Shown here piece after piece: positions 44,214 through 53,980 of a stretch of DNA of 64,000 nt; position 1 is the first letter of the stretch, and each line of letters starts with the position of its first letter. A program made the position numbers and the translations under genes. The notes beneath the pieces are model-generated. The model saw only the letters and a list, made by a program, of their open reading frames with translations. It did no database searches and was not told the origin of the DNA. This DNA is from CALSMU01 sp965230225 (GTDB lineage: Bacteria; Bacteroidota; Bacteroidia; Flavobacteriales_D; Parvicellaceae): assembly GCA_965230225.1 (NCBI GenBank), contig CBDDKM010000008.1, forward strand, positions 310,001-374,000, read 5' to 3'.

Positions 44214-45188
44214 CTATTTTCCTTGTGGTTTAATGGACATTTTTCCTTTGTATTTTGGTATTCCCCCAATGGGGACCGTAAAGAAAGGAAGTGCTTCTCC
44301 ATACTGGTTGGTAATGTAGAAGACGACATTATTATTGTTTAGGGGTTTTGCCTTGTTCTTTTGAAACTGAATATCCAGAGATGTTCCCTTCTCTGATTTT
44401 TTTACTAAATAAGTGCTTTCTGCTTTAGTATCGTCACCTGAAACACTTAATGATTTAGCTACGGTAGAAACAGAGTACAATTTAATTGATCCGTCATCAT
44501 CCCAATCAAAGTTAGACTGCTTTACCGAAACCACTTTATTATCTACATATGGATAAATGTGCGATACCTCATTTGGATTATCGTGTAATCTGAAAGTATA
44601 TTCGAAGGTAAATGCATTACCACCTTCTACCGGGATATTGGATGTTGGAGAAGCACTCAAATAGTATTTATAAAGATTACCATCGTTACCGCTGATTCCT
44701 TCTGTTACGATTTTAATTACGTATCCAAAATACTGCTCTGCATACTCCCCTTCTGAAGGGTTAAATGGACCAAAAGAATACCATTTATTGTTGTATTTGG
44801 CTTCGTTACCAAAGGTTTTGGTACTGATTAAATTTCCACTTTTATAGTTACCTGTTGGATTAATGTCTCGAGCTGCCTTTTCAGTTACGCATCCTTTTCC
44901 ACCATACACACTGAAACGGGTTTTACTATCTGCAGTTCCGTTTAACTCGTCTACATCTCCACCAGATTCAGGGTCAAACACCCTTATGTATATTGGCTTT
45001 TTATAATCTTTAGGAATTGAAAAGAAAAAGATTTGATTATAGTCGTCATCACCAAAAGAAGCCTTCGCTCCTTTTCCGAAGGTTACCAAATAAGGTATGT
45101 TTTCTTCTGCAGCAGGAACAGGCTGACTTTGAGCTGTGGTGAAGACCAGTATAAAGCACACTGGCAGAAAATAAATGAATAACTTCAT
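44214..45188 (-). CDS. Secreted protein of unknown function in adhesin operon
   Basis: I place the start at the ATG at 45188 (MKLFIYFLPVCFILVFTTAQ), giving a signal peptide and 324 residues. The mature protein is a soluble beta-rich domain with YNQIFFFSIPKDYKKPIYIRVFDPESGG, NKWYSFGPFNPSEGEY and YYLSASPTSN, and ends in a lysine-rich tail (KYKGKMSIKPQGK). No sorting domain is present, so it is likely periplasmic. It lies between the PD40/PKD gene (33-base gap) and the sensor phosphatase (8-base gap) on one strand. I do not recognise a family; the RVFDPESGG segment suggests a carbohydrate- or adhesin-binding beta-sandwich, but this is a guess. Confidence 0.72.
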   Translation of the reverse strand: MKLFIYFLPVCFILVFTTAQSQPVPAAEENIPYLVTFGKGAKASFGDDDYNQIFFFSIPKDYKKPIYIRVFDPESGGDVDELNGTADSKTRFSVYGGKGCVTEKAARDINPTGNYKSGNLISTKTFGNEAKYNNKWYSFGPFNPSEGEYAEQYFGYVIKIVTEGISGNDGNLYKYYLSASPTSNIPVEGGNAFTFEYTFRLHDNPNEVSHIYPYVDNKVVSVKQSNFDWDDDGSIKLYSVSTVAKSLSVSGDDTKAESTYLVKKSEKGTSLDIQFQKNKAKPLNNNNVVFYITNQYGEALPFFTVPIGGIPKYKGKMSIKPQGK

Positions 45189-45221
45189 ATCAAAGGCAAA
45201 ATAAAAAAAATAATGGCACAA

Positions 45222-46640
45222 TTACCGTTCTAGGGGTATTGTTCGTTCAATACCAATAACCGAGCCATCTAATTTGCTATTCCATACGATCAATTGAACT
45301 TTTAGTTCCTCTTTATGTGCAATTTCTATAAAATTTCCTCTAAATAATTGATCGTTTATCAGCCAATAATGTTGATCCCAACTTTTATCTGCCCATTTAT
45401 CAATCAATTTAATTCGAACTTTATCACCAATAACTTCATGTTCAATCATTGGTTTTCCACCAGTTGAAATTTCGATTAGATACTGTGTAACATCTTCATA
45501 AACCTCACCAATGGTTACATCCTCTATGCTCATGCTAACCATAAACTGGCCGGTATCCTGATAACAATGCTCTATAGATAATCCTTCCTTTTGAGTACCA
45601 TCTCCCAGGTCCCACTTAAACTTCAAGGCATCCGAAGCTTCCATCTCTTCATCTGTAATGTCATAACAGAAGTAAACTTCTTGCTCCTCGTACTGTGAAG
45701 GAACTGGTAATTCTTCCTTGAAATAGAATATTCGATCTATTGCTGTTCTTCTATTAGAAGAAAAATAACCAGAAACGCCATCTTCATTTAAGTAATACCC
45801 AAAATCATCTCCTTTAGAATTAATCGGTTCCTGAAGTAATTTTGGTTCTCCCCATTGTCCTTTATTATAAGGAGCAACATAAATATCCAAACCTCCAAAA
45901 CCACCTTCTCTATTAGAGGAGAAAAACAATTGATTTCCAATTAACTGAGGAAAAGATTCGCTTTGATCAGAATTGATCACTTCCCCCAGATTAACAGGCT
46001 TACTCCACTCCCCATTTTTTAGTTCGGAATAGTACAAGTCCGAACCTCCAAATCCTTTAGGGTCATCAGAACTGAATATCATTAAATCGCCTGCATCATT
46101 TAGAGTGGGATGAGCCACATTAAATTTAGTACTGTTATGATCAAAAGCTACAGGTTCTTGCCACTCTCCTTCTACATTATCAGAAATGTATATCCCCAGC
46201 TTGTTTTCTTCCTGAATCCTTCTTGAGATTCGTTGAGGAATATTGATGTTTCTACTATAATAAAGTTTGGATTCGTCTTTTGTTATAAACAATGGTCCTT
46301 CATTAAGAAGGGTATTTAATGTATCCGATAATCGAATAGGTCTTCCGTTAAACTTATTCTCTTTTTTGAGCTTTACTTTATATAGGTCGAGTACTTGAAT
46401 CCCTTCATCATTGATGAGTGTTTTCGTTACCTTATCTTTTCTATCGTAGCAAAAATAGAGTTCGTTTTTATATACAAAAGGACCAAAACTATTCTCCCCC
46501 AACCCATTTAACCTGACTTGAGAAATATTGATTTCCTGAGAAAAGATGTTAGATGATAAAAAGAATAATACAAGTACAAGCAATGCTTTTTGCTTAAAAG
46601 CTTCGAGGGGAATCTGCTTGATGTTTGTATACAAAGTCAT
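45222..46640 (-). CDS. PD40-repeat / PKD-domain periplasmic protein
   Basis: A 472-residue exported protein: signal anchor about 18-34, then PD40 (TolB-like) beta-propeller repeats visible as KLYYSRNINIP, NDAGDLMIFSSDDPKGFGGSDLYYS, GNQLFFSSNREGGFGGLDIYVA and DGVSGYFSSNRR (to about 300), followed by a PKD domain (FKWDLGDGTQKEG...YQDTGQFMVSMS). It lacks the C-terminal OmpA domain of PorE-like PD40 proteins. In type IX adhesin operons such proteins accompany PorP/SprF and are thought to bridge barrel and peptidoglycan. It overlaps the PorP/SprF gene by 47 bases. Confidence 0.83.
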   Translation of the reverse strand: MTLYTNIKQIPLEAFKQKALLVLVLFFLSSNIFSQEINISQVRLNGLGENSFGPFVYKNELYFCYDRKDKVTKTLINDEGIQVLDLYKVKLKKENKFNGRPIRLSDTLNTLLNEGPLFITKDESKLYYSRNINIPQRISRRIQEENKLGIYISDNVEGEWQEPVAFDHNSTKFNVAHPTLNDAGDLMIFSSDDPKGFGGSDLYYSELKNGEWSKPVNLGEVINSDQSESFPQLIGNQLFFSSNREGGFGGLDIYVAPYNKGQWGEPKLLQEPINSKGDDFGYYLNEDGVSGYFSSNRRTAIDRIFYFKEELPVPSQYEEQEVYFCYDITDEEMEASDALKFKWDLGDGTQKEGLSIEHCYQDTGQFMVSMSIEDVTIGEVYEDVTQYLIEISTGGKPMIEHEVIGDKVRIKLIDKWADKSWDQHYWLINDQLFRGNFIEIAHKEELKVQLIVWNSKLDGSVIGIERTIPLER

Positions 46641-47475
46641 ACTTTAACATTACTTCGTGTGAGCCCGAAGAAAAGTTTCTTAAATTACCCGAAAGATAAT
46701 CATAGCTATAGAAAATTAGGAATTGATTTGTGGGTTTTATTCCTAAACCTCCAATTAAATTACCATTCGATACTATTGTTAAACCAGCATATATAAAATC
46801 ATCATAAGAACTAACTGTCGCCAGATCAAACTGATGAGTTTGCAATACATTATTTCTATACATTCCGGAAGCAGTTAACTTCCATTTTGCATTTAATTTA
46901 TACTTATACTGAATAAATGATGTAAGGTTCACCCCATAATCATTATCGATCATAAAATCATTGATCGATACTCCAGCTGACAGATTGGAATAAGTATAAA
47001 CCACGCCAAAATTGGCGGTAGGCGAAACATCTCTATTGAATTGCTGATAAAACGTATGATCCGCATCATTTATCAGGTTCAATTTAGTTACGTCTAATTT
47101 ATACGAGTTTAACCCTCCTCCTAATCCAAAAGAAAGTCTTCCTTTCTCCAGATCAAGGCGGTACGCATAATTTACAATAAATCCGTGGTGTATAGTTGCT
47201 CCAATTCTGTCACTATAAAGAACTCCTCCCAATCCGATGTGTTGCTTGGAAAGTGGAGCATCTATTGAAATCATTTGTGTAGATGGGCTTCCAGGTAATC
47301 CTGCCCATTGCTTTCTAAGCCCCGTAAATATTGACATGTATTCCTTTGCTCCAGCAGAAGCAGGATTAAAAAATTGACTCGACTCTAAGCTTAACGACAT
47401 TTTAGGCATGTACTGTGCCTCAGTGGAAGAAATCCATAGAGCAAGTATAATCAGTATGTAGCCTTTTAATCTCAT
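46594..47475 (-). CDS. PorP/SprF family type IX secretion membrane protein
   Basis: A 293-residue outer-membrane protein: signal peptide 1-20 (ending SSTEAQ), then the family hallmark FFNPASAGAKEY, FTGLRKQWAGLPGSPSTQMISIDAPL, and barrel strands through KPTNQFLIFYSYDYLSG to the end. PorP/SprF proteins are needed for secretion or surface attachment of the T9SS proteins encoded beside them, especially those with a type B C-terminal domain. Here that partner is the HYR adhesin: its stop codon TAA overlaps this ATG by one base (TAATG), so translation is coupled. This is a well-known pairing in Bacteroidota. Confidence 0.94.
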   Translation of the reverse strand: MRLKGYILIILALWISSTEAQYMPKMSLSLESSQFFNPASAGAKEYMSIFTGLRKQWAGLPGSPSTQMISIDAPLSKQHIGLGGVLYSDRIGATIHHGFIVNYAYRLDLEKGRLSFGLGGGLNSYKLDVTKLNLINDADHTFYQQFNRDVSPTANFGVVYTYSNLSAGVSINDFMIDNDYGVNLTSFIQYKYKLNAKWKLTASGMYRNNVLQTHQFDLATVSSYDDFIYAGLTIVSNGNLIGGLGIKPTNQFLIFYSYDYLSGNLRNFSSGSHEVMLKYDFVYKHQADSPRSF

Positions 47476-50400
47476 TATTTTCTCAATTCAATGTATCCCG
47501 ACAATTGTCGATCGTCTAACGTAAGTACATAAAAATAGGTTCCGTTATCCACTTTACTTCCTTTGAAAGTACCATCCCAGAAGTCGTTCATTTCGTTGGT
47601 CTGGAATATTAACTCTCCCCATCTGTCGTATATTTCAAGATCCATCATGTCAAATAACTCTGTTCCTTGTATCTCAAAATAATCGTTTACCCCATCGTCA
47701 TTTGGAGAAAATGCATTCGGAATATTCAATTGATACCAGTGAATTAACACCTCATCTTGTTCTACCGTACAAACTCCATTGGTTACTTCGAGAGTAAAAT
47801 AGTTTTCTCCTATATCCAAATTAGTAGCAGATGTACTCCAATTATTAGGATCTGTAATTGTTGCACCTCCCGAAGTAGTCCATACAGGAACTCCAAAGCT
47901 ACCACTACCAGTAAGTGTAATAATTGCCGAATCAGTTAACTGATCGATTCCGGCATCTACCGTTGGTATTTCGTAAAAAATGATCTCTACAGTATCTGTA
48001 GAAACACATTGATCTTCTGTTAAGGACCAGATAAATTGATAAGTACCTTGTTGTGGAACTGTTACTATTGGGTTCGATTGAGTAGAGTCAGGATCAAAGT
48101 TCCCTTGCGTTAATGCCCACCATGCTCCTACGGCAGGAGAAACCTGATTAGCATTTAATGTATAGTTCAGTCCACAAATAGAATCATCCAAACCAGCGTC
48201 AGCCACAAAATCGTATACTGTAACGGATAATGTAGAATCTTTACTACACAATGAATTAGAAACTGTTAGAGTAATGTTATGCAACCCTACTCCAGCATCT
48301 GAAGGAACAAAATAATCGTTTGACACTCCGGTTCCTGACCATACTTCTCCAGGTATTCCATTCGAGTAATCACTTAAATAAATGGTATCCGACTCTAAAC
48401 AAACTCCCGTAGGCAGGTCGCTCCAGTAAGGCTCAGGTACAGATAATACTTCTATATTGAATGAACAAGTTGCAAGGTTTCCAGATGCATCAGTTACCTG
48501 GTATTGCTGAGGAGTAATTCCAATTGGGAATGTACTTCCACTAGAAAGTCCGCTTCCATCGATTTGACTAATGAATGCCCCTGAACAATTGTCGGTAAAT
48601 ACAGGAGATGAATATGAAATGACCGAATCGCACGACACTGTATCGGAAGGACAAGTAATTTGCGGTAACTCCACATCTTTCACTTCGATATTAAATGTAC
48701 AAACCTGACTTCCACCTACCGCATCAGTAGCAGTATACTCTAATGTAGTTATTCCCAGAGGGAATGTACTTCCTGATGTTAATCCCGTAACGTCGGATTG
48801 AACAGTAACTACACCCGGGCAATTATCCGTACCCACCGGTGCCGAGTATGAAACTATAGCATCACATGTTCCCGGATCGTTGTTAACCACAATATCAAAT
48901 GGACAGTTAAGAACAGGTAACTCAGTGTCAACCACAGTTATATTAAAGCTACAGGTATTTGTATTACCAGCTAAATCTGTTACGGTATACTCCTGAGTAG
49001 TTAAACCAATTGGGAAAGTGCTTCCAGAAGATAGTCCTGATGCATCAGATTGAAGGGTTACCACTCCTGAACAATTATCCGTACCAACTGGAACTAAATA
49101 ATTACTAATTGCTCCACAAACTCCCGGGTCATTATTAAGAACAATATCAGAAGGGCAACTTATCGATGGATTCTGAACATCCGTTACGGTAATATCGAAA
49201 CTACAAGTAGCAGTATTTGAAGCCAAGTCTGTTACCGTGTATTCCAAAGTTGTAGTTCCAATTGGAAAAACATCTCCAGAGCTTAAGCCTGTTAAATCCG
49301 TCTGTGTTGTTACCGCTCCAAGGCAGTTATCTGTACCAGCAGCCACCACAAAACTATAAGCGGCTCCACATATCCCCACATCATTACTTAAACTAACATC
49401 CGAAGGACATATAATCGATGGTGACTCTACATCTGCTACTGTTACATCAAATGTACAAGTTGCAGTATTCGAAGACATATCGGTTACTGTATATTCTAAT
49501 GTTGTCACTCCAACAGGGAATGTACTTCCTGATGATAATCCGGTGGCATCTGTTTGAGACGTTATAGAACCAGAACAATTATCTGTACCCACAGGAGTTA
49601 AATAACTATAAACAGCACCACAAATTCCAGGGTCATTACTTAATGAAACATCCGACGGACAAGTTATTAAAGGATCTTCAATATCTACAACAATAACATC
49701 GAACGAACAGGTTGCCGTGTTGGTTGAAGCATCTGTTACAGTATACTCTAGTGTGGTTATTCCAACAGGAAAATTGCTCCCCGAAGAAAAACCGGTAACA
49801 TCAGATTGAGAGGTTATTGACCCTGGGCAATTATCAGTTCCAACCGGAGCTGTATAAGAATAGGCCGACTCACATACTCCTGGAGAGCTATTCAATGTAA
49901 CATCAGATGGGCAGCTAATTGAAGGTAACTCTACATCATTTACAACCACATCAAAAGTACAGGTTGCGGTATTTGATGCAGCATCTGTTACAGTATATTC
50001 CAAAGTTGTAGTTCCCAGTGGAAAGGTCGAACCAGAGGATAAACCAGTTACATCTGATTGAGCTGTAACTAGCCCTAAACAATTATCAGTTCCTACTGGT
50101 GCCGAATAAGTTGCTACAGCACCACAGGTTCCTGCATCATTTCCAATAGAAATGTTAGAAGGACATGTTATTGCCGGATTCTCTGCATCCACAACAGTAA
50201 TATCGAACGAACAAGTATTATCATTTCCAACAACATCAACTACTGTATACTCCAACGTTGTAGTCCCCAACGGGAAAAAATCCCCAGAAGAAAGACCAGT
50301 TGCGTCGGATTGAGAAGTAACAGCTCCCACACAATTATCAGTTCCAACCGGAGCTATATAAACGTAAGTTGCTCCACAAACTCCTGCATCATTATTTACG

Positions 50401-53384
50401 GTGGCATCAGAAGGACAGGTAATGGTAGGGCTTTCTACATCCACCACTGTAATATCGAACGAACATGTTGCTGTATTTGAACCAACATCTGTAACGGTAT
50501 ACTGTAACGTGGTAACTCCAACAGGAAATGTACTTCCACTTGATAGTCCTGTAACATCTGTTTGCGCAGTCAACGCTCCTGAACAATTATCCAACCCTAC
50601 CGGGACAGAATAATTGTGGATAGCCCCACAAACACCTGCATCATTGTTTAATGAAATATCAGTAGGACAGCTAATGGTTGGAGACTCTACATCCACCACA
50701 GTAATATCAAAACTACAGGTTCCTGAATTGGAGGAAGCATCAATTACGGTGTACTCCAAAGTGGTTGTTCCAACTGGAAATACATCTCCAGAAGATAAGC
50801 CTGTTCCATCCGTTTGAGCGGTAAGTGCTCCAGCACAATTATCCGCTCCAACTGGTGCTGTATAATTGAAAACCGCTCCACAGATACCAACATCATTGTT
50901 CATAGTTACATCGGAAGGACAAGATATGGTAGGGTTTTCAGCGTCTACAACAGTAATATCGAAACTACAGGTAGATGAATTTCCAACAGCATCCACCGTG
51001 GTATATTCTAAAGTAGTTGTTCCCAACGGGAAAAAACTTCCACTTGATAGCCCAGTTACATCGGATTGCGTAGTTACGGGGCCAGCACAATTATCAGTTC
51101 CAACCGGAGCAGTGTAACTATAAATTGCTCCGCAATCTCCAGCATCATTATTAACAGAAATATCCGAAGGGCAGACAAGTGTTGGAGCTTCTACATCATT
51201 TACAGTAACGTTAAACGAGCATACACTTGAGTTCCCTGCTGCATCTACAACTGTATATTGTTGAACAGTTGTGCCTATCGGGAAAATATCCCCGGAAGTT
51301 AATCCGGTCCCGTCTGTTTGTGCGGTAACCGAACCTGGACAGTTGTCTGTTCCCAGTACTGCTGGGTATAAAAAAGTAGCACCACACACTCCGGGAGAAT
51401 TATTGATGGTAATATCTCCTGGGCAAGTAATAGATGGATCTTCTACATCCACCACTGTAATTTCGAATGTACAACTGGCATTATTTCCCGCACCATCTAC
51501 AACCGTATATTCCAATGTAGTTGTTCCTATCGGGAAAGTATCACCAGTGCTATAACCTGTTGCGTCTGTCTGAGTGGTTACCGGGCCGGTACAATTATCG
51601 GTTCCAACCGGAACAGAATAATTATGAATTGCACCGCAAATACCAGCATCGTTATTCAAGGATACATCAGATGGACAAACAATGGCCGGACTGGTATTAT
51701 CTACCACAGTAACATTAAAAACGCAAGAAGCCACGTTACCATTAAAATCTGCTTTAATAGTAATCGGAGTGGTTCCTACGCCAATATTAGTTCCGGCTAA
51801 AGGAAACTGAGACAATACTGTTACCCCACAATTACTCCATCCTGCTGCCATTGGGGTATAATCGGGAATTGTGTATTGACAACTTGCATTGGCTGAAACT
51901 GTTTGATCCGAAGGACAAGTTACCGTTACATTACAAACTGTCATACCTGCTACAAAACCATTTCCTGCATTTAACGAGGTTAAATTAATGGCTCCAAAAT
52001 CAGCATCATTATCCCAAATACCACCCGAATAAAATTTATCTGTACTAGCTGCAGATAAACAGTCTACACTTTCGTTCCCTGAACCATTTACTAACTCGTT
52101 AGCCACATAGATTCCAGAGTGATCATATTGAGCTACAAACCCTGCCCTATTTGCTGTAGAAGTTAAATCATTTGCTGCTAAACCATCAAAACGAATCGTT
52201 CCTCCAAACATACCTCCAATGGCCACGTAATTTGGTGAAACAGCAATGTCATTAGCAAATGCGCCCATAGCAGTAGTAGTAGATTCTACTTTCTGCCAAT
52301 TGGTTCCTCCCGATGTAATGTCGTGATTAGAAAGAAAAATATCAATTCCGTTAGTAGCGGTAGACATTCCTGCACCAGCTCCCGGTGCGGGAAAAGTAGC
52401 AGCAGCTCCCAAACTTCCGGTAAGGTATAATTGACCGTTACCAAATTCCAAACCTCCAACCGTATTAGTGGCCGAATTGGTAATGCCGCTGAACCAATCA
52501 AATGAACCGTCAAATTCGTCTAACCCAAGCAGGTAGATGTAATCGTCATTTCCTGCATTGCTCATAAATGGAGAAGCTGCGGCCCAACCATCTACGATAT
52601 AAAAATTATTGCTTTTAAAAATCCCAGAGGCGTACATTCGAGTTCCGTCCAGGGTAATGGACTCAACACTATTATCTCCAGATGTTCCTCTTGTCTCGGC
52701 CACCCATTGAGTAAAACCATTTAGATTTCTTTGTAAAAAATAGGCTTCATTAGTAGTATTAGCTCCACTTCCTATCCAAATGGCTCCGATTTCTGCAGTT
52801 GAATAAAAATCACCCGCAAAATAGACCATGTTGTTGATGTTATCCACTTTTACATCCTTACCAACATCATCCCCTGCTCCACCATCTTCATGGAGCCAAA
52901 CTAAAGCTCCGTTAATATCATATTTAGCCTGAAAGGTATCTTTTCCTCCAAAGAAAGTTGCAGAATTACCTCCCATTCCTGAGATTCCATCAAAATTGGC
53001 GCTATTCTCAAAATACCCTGTAATGTAAAAATTACCACTGGCATCAATATCGATAGCCATTACTTCATCATCATTGGCTCCTCCAATGTAGAAAGCCCAA
53101 ATAAAGTTTCCGGATAAATCATACCTGGCTACAAAACCATTTTTACCAGCGGGAGAAAGGTCAAAATCATTCGTTCCATTAAAGCCTGTAGGAAAAACAT
53201 TGGATAAGGTTCCTTCAAATGTACCAACGGCATATACAAACCCATTGGTTTCATCCACGACTACGTCGTGAACCACTTGATCATTTACATTATCGACATT
53301 ATTCGCCCACTCCCAATTTAGCTGTGAATGCAGAATTGAGCTTGAGCAAATGATCCATATCAACAAGGCGTAACGCATTGTCAT
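47475..53384 (-). CDS. Giant HYR-repeat adhesin with T9SS type B C-terminal domain
   Basis: A 1969-residue surface protein. Signal peptide (1-20); an N-terminal region (about 25-480) of SBBP-like beta-propeller blades (ANNVDNVNDQ, GFVYAVGTFEG, WAFYIGGANDDEVMA, GNFYITGYFEN); about 14 hyalin-repeat (HYR) domains from about 485 to 1650; a beta-sandwich segment (about 1655-1880); and a gliding-motility-type C-terminal domain (IPNAFSPNDDGVNDYF ... DRWGEL ... GYIELRK) in the last 85 residues, which is a type B T9SS signal. HYR domains are immunoglobulin-like and known from adhesive proteins. It is the main cargo of this operon; the PorP/SprF gene follows by a 1-base overlap. Likely used in attachment or cell-cell contact. 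Confidence 0.93.
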   Translation of the reverse strand: MTMRYALLIWIICSSSILHSQLNWEWANNVDNVNDQVVHDVVVDETNGFVYAVGTFEGTLSNVFPTGFNGTNDFDLSPAGKNGFVARYDLSGNFIWAFYIGGANDDEVMAIDIDASGNFYITGYFENSANFDGISGMGGNSATFFGGKDTFQAKYDINGALVWLHEDGGAGDDVGKDVKVDNINNMVYFAGDFYSTAEIGAIWIGSGANTTNEAYFLQRNLNGFTQWVAETRGTSGDNSVESITLDGTRMYASGIFKSNNFYIVDGWAAASPFMSNAGNDDYIYLLGLDEFDGSFDWFSGITNSATNTVGGLEFGNGQLYLTGSLGAAATFPAPGAGAGMSTATNGIDIFLSNHDITSGGTNWQKVESTTTAMGAFANDIAVSPNYVAIGGMFGGTIRFDGLAANDLTSTANRAGFVAQYDHSGIYVANELVNGSGNESVDCLSAASTDKFYSGGIWDNDADFGAINLTSLNAGNGFVAGMTVCNVTVTCPSDQTVSANASCQYTIPDYTPMAAGWSNCGVTVLSQFPLAGTNIGVGTTPITIKADFNGNVASCVFNVTVVDNTSPAIVCPSDVSLNNDAGICGAIHNYSVPVGTDNCTGPVTTQTDATGYSTGDTFPIGTTTLEYTVVDGAGNNASCTFEITVVDVEDPSITCPGDITINNSPGVCGATFLYPAVLGTDNCPGSVTAQTDGTGLTSGDIFPIGTTVQQYTVVDAAGNSSVCSFNVTVNDVEAPTLVCPSDISVNNDAGDCGAIYSYTAPVGTDNCAGPVTTQSDVTGLSSGSFFPLGTTTLEYTTVDAVGNSSTCSFDITVVDAENPTISCPSDVTMNNDVGICGAVFNYTAPVGADNCAGALTAQTDGTGLSSGDVFPVGTTTLEYTVIDASSNSGTCSFDITVVDVESPTISCPTDISLNNDAGVCGAIHNYSVPVGLDNCSGALTAQTDVTGLSSGSTFPVGVTTLQYTVTDVGSNTATCSFDITVVDVESPTITCPSDATVNNDAGVCGATYVYIAPVGTDNCVGAVTSQSDATGLSSGDFFPLGTTTLEYTVVDVVGNDNTCSFDITVVDAENPAITCPSNISIGNDAGTCGAVATYSAPVGTDNCLGLVTAQSDVTGLSSGSTFPLGTTTLEYTVTDAASNTATCTFDVVVNDVELPSISCPSDVTLNSSPGVCESAYSYTAPVGTDNCPGSITSQSDVTGFSSGSNFPVGITTLEYTVTDASTNTATCSFDVIVVDIEDPLITCPSDVSLSNDPGICGAVYSYLTPVGTDNCSGSITSQTDATGLSSGSTFPVGVTTLEYTVTDMSSNTATCTFDVTVADVESPSIICPSDVSLSNDVGICGAAYSFVVAAGTDNCLGAVTTQTDLTGLSSGDVFPIGTTTLEYTVTDLASNTATCSFDITVTDVQNPSISCPSDIVLNNDPGVCGAISNYLVPVGTDNCSGVVTLQSDASGLSSGSTFPIGLTTQEYTVTDLAGNTNTCSFNITVVDTELPVLNCPFDIVVNNDPGTCDAIVSYSAPVGTDNCPGVVTVQSDVTGLTSGSTFPLGITTLEYTATDAVGGSQVCTFNIEVKDVELPQITCPSDTVSCDSVISYSSPVFTDNCSGAFISQIDGSGLSSGSTFPIGITPQQYQVTDASGNLATCSFNIEVLSVPEPYWSDLPTGVCLESDTIYLSDYSNGIPGEVWSGTGVSNDYFVPSDAGVGLHNITLTVSNSLCSKDSTLSVTVYDFVADAGLDDSICGLNYTLNANQVSPAVGAWWALTQGNFDPDSTQSNPIVTVPQQGTYQFIWSLTEDQCVSTDTVEIIFYEIPTVDAGIDQLTDSAIITLTGSGSFGVPVWTTSGGATITDPNNWSTSATNLDIGENYFTLEVTNGVCTVEQDEVLIHWYQLNIPNAFSPNDDGVNDYFEIQGTELFDMMDLEIYDRWGELIFQTNEMNDFWDGTFKGSKVDNGTYFYVLTLDDRQLSGYIELRK
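48430..51935 (-). repeat. Tandem HYR-encoding repeats, about 252-base period
   Basis: Fourteen consecutive HYR units are encoded here: one atypical (starting VTVTCPSDQTV, near 51930), twelve with the standard 84 residues (252 bases) and one shortened to about 75 (QITCPSDT, near 48660). Each standard unit has the order (V/I)xCPSD, a conserved GxCGA or similar Cys, (P/A)VGTDNC, TGLSSG, FPxGTTTLEYTV, D, T/A CSF(D/N)ITV. Four cysteines per unit suggest two disulfides. Units are similar but diverged at DNA level, so this is an old array with possible unit-number variation. Confidence 0.93.
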
Positions 53385-53451
53385 TTAAACTAAAATACGT
53401 AATTATGATTCTGCCTCGAGAAATAATTGACCAACGGGCTTTAGTCTTCGA

Positions 53452-53829
53452 CTAAAAGGAATCTACGGGTATCAAATTAAACTTAACATCGACCATTCTC
53501 TCGTAATCCTTCCCTACTTCCTCCATTTCGATGTCATCATCCTCATAATACCAGTTTACCATCACTTCTGAATTGTCTATCTCAGTTAAAGATTTAAAAA
53601 TATTAAGCAATACAACAGAAGTACTGGTATTGAAATATTCTAATTTGAGATTAAGTGTGGTTTTAGGTTGTGGATTAATGGAGTATTCGCTGATCCAATA
53701 AATCAGCTTATGATAAAATTCCACTGTGTTTTCCGGAATTGAAATACCCTTAATGAGTAAGGTCCCAGTTGAAGCACTAAAATCTACTTCAGGGGTTTTA
53801 ACTGTCTTTTCTATCCTAATATCTTCCAT
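53452..53829 (-). CDS. SiaC family regulatory phosphoprotein (DUF1987)
   Basis: A 125-residue protein matching the DUF1987 / SiaC family: KTPEVDFSASTGTLLIKGIS, ENTVEFYHKLIYWISEY and, as the phospho-site region, LEYFNTSTSVVLLNIF with Thr corresponding to the phosphorylated Thr of Pseudomonas SiaC (Thr68). In Pseudomonas SiaC is phosphorylated by SiaB and dephosphorylated by SiaA, a PP2C phosphatase, and controls biofilm through a diguanylate cyclase. No SiaB-like kinase is in the window, but a PP2C-type phosphatase (41086-44205) ends the same block of genes. The gene is 67 bases upstream of the adhesin gene and reads the same way. Confidence 0.86.
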   Translation of the reverse strand: MEDIRIEKTVKTPEVDFSASTGTLLIKGISIPENTVEFYHKLIYWISEYSINPQPKTTLNLKLEYFNTSTSVVLLNIFKSLTEIDNSEVMVNWYYEDDDIEMEEVGKDYERMVDVKFNLIPVDSF

Positions 53830-53952
53830 TTCAGTTTCGAAGGTATGAAAAAGATTGAATATTAAATATTTTTTTGATTACTAACTGGAGAAGCCAGATC
53901 AACTGCATTTTTCTAAATATTAACAACGGTTATTTTTTTGATTTATTTTAAC

Positions 53953-53960
53953 TACGTTTG
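53953..53960 (+). promoter_or_regulatory. -7 box (TACGTTTG) for hutI
   Basis: Perfect TAnnTTTG match 20 bases before the hutI ATG at 53981, preceded by a T-rich stretch ending TTTTTTTG. Confidence 0.6.
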
Positions 53961-53980
53961 GTCTGTTAAACCTGAATTAG

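Noticed and set aside
44214..45221. Longer start at 45221 for the secreted protein in the adhesin operon
   Set aside because: The extension (11 residues) precedes a clean signal peptide starting at the ATG at 45188.
50401..51555. Open frames of 63-94 residues on the plus strand opposite the HYR array
   Set aside because: They recur with the period of the HYR units and are the antisense of the coding frame; no start signals or family matches.
48430..51935. Possible CRISPR array or repeat DNA
   Set aside because: The period is about 252 bases, in frame and encodes HYR domains; there are no 21-40-base repeats with unique spacers.
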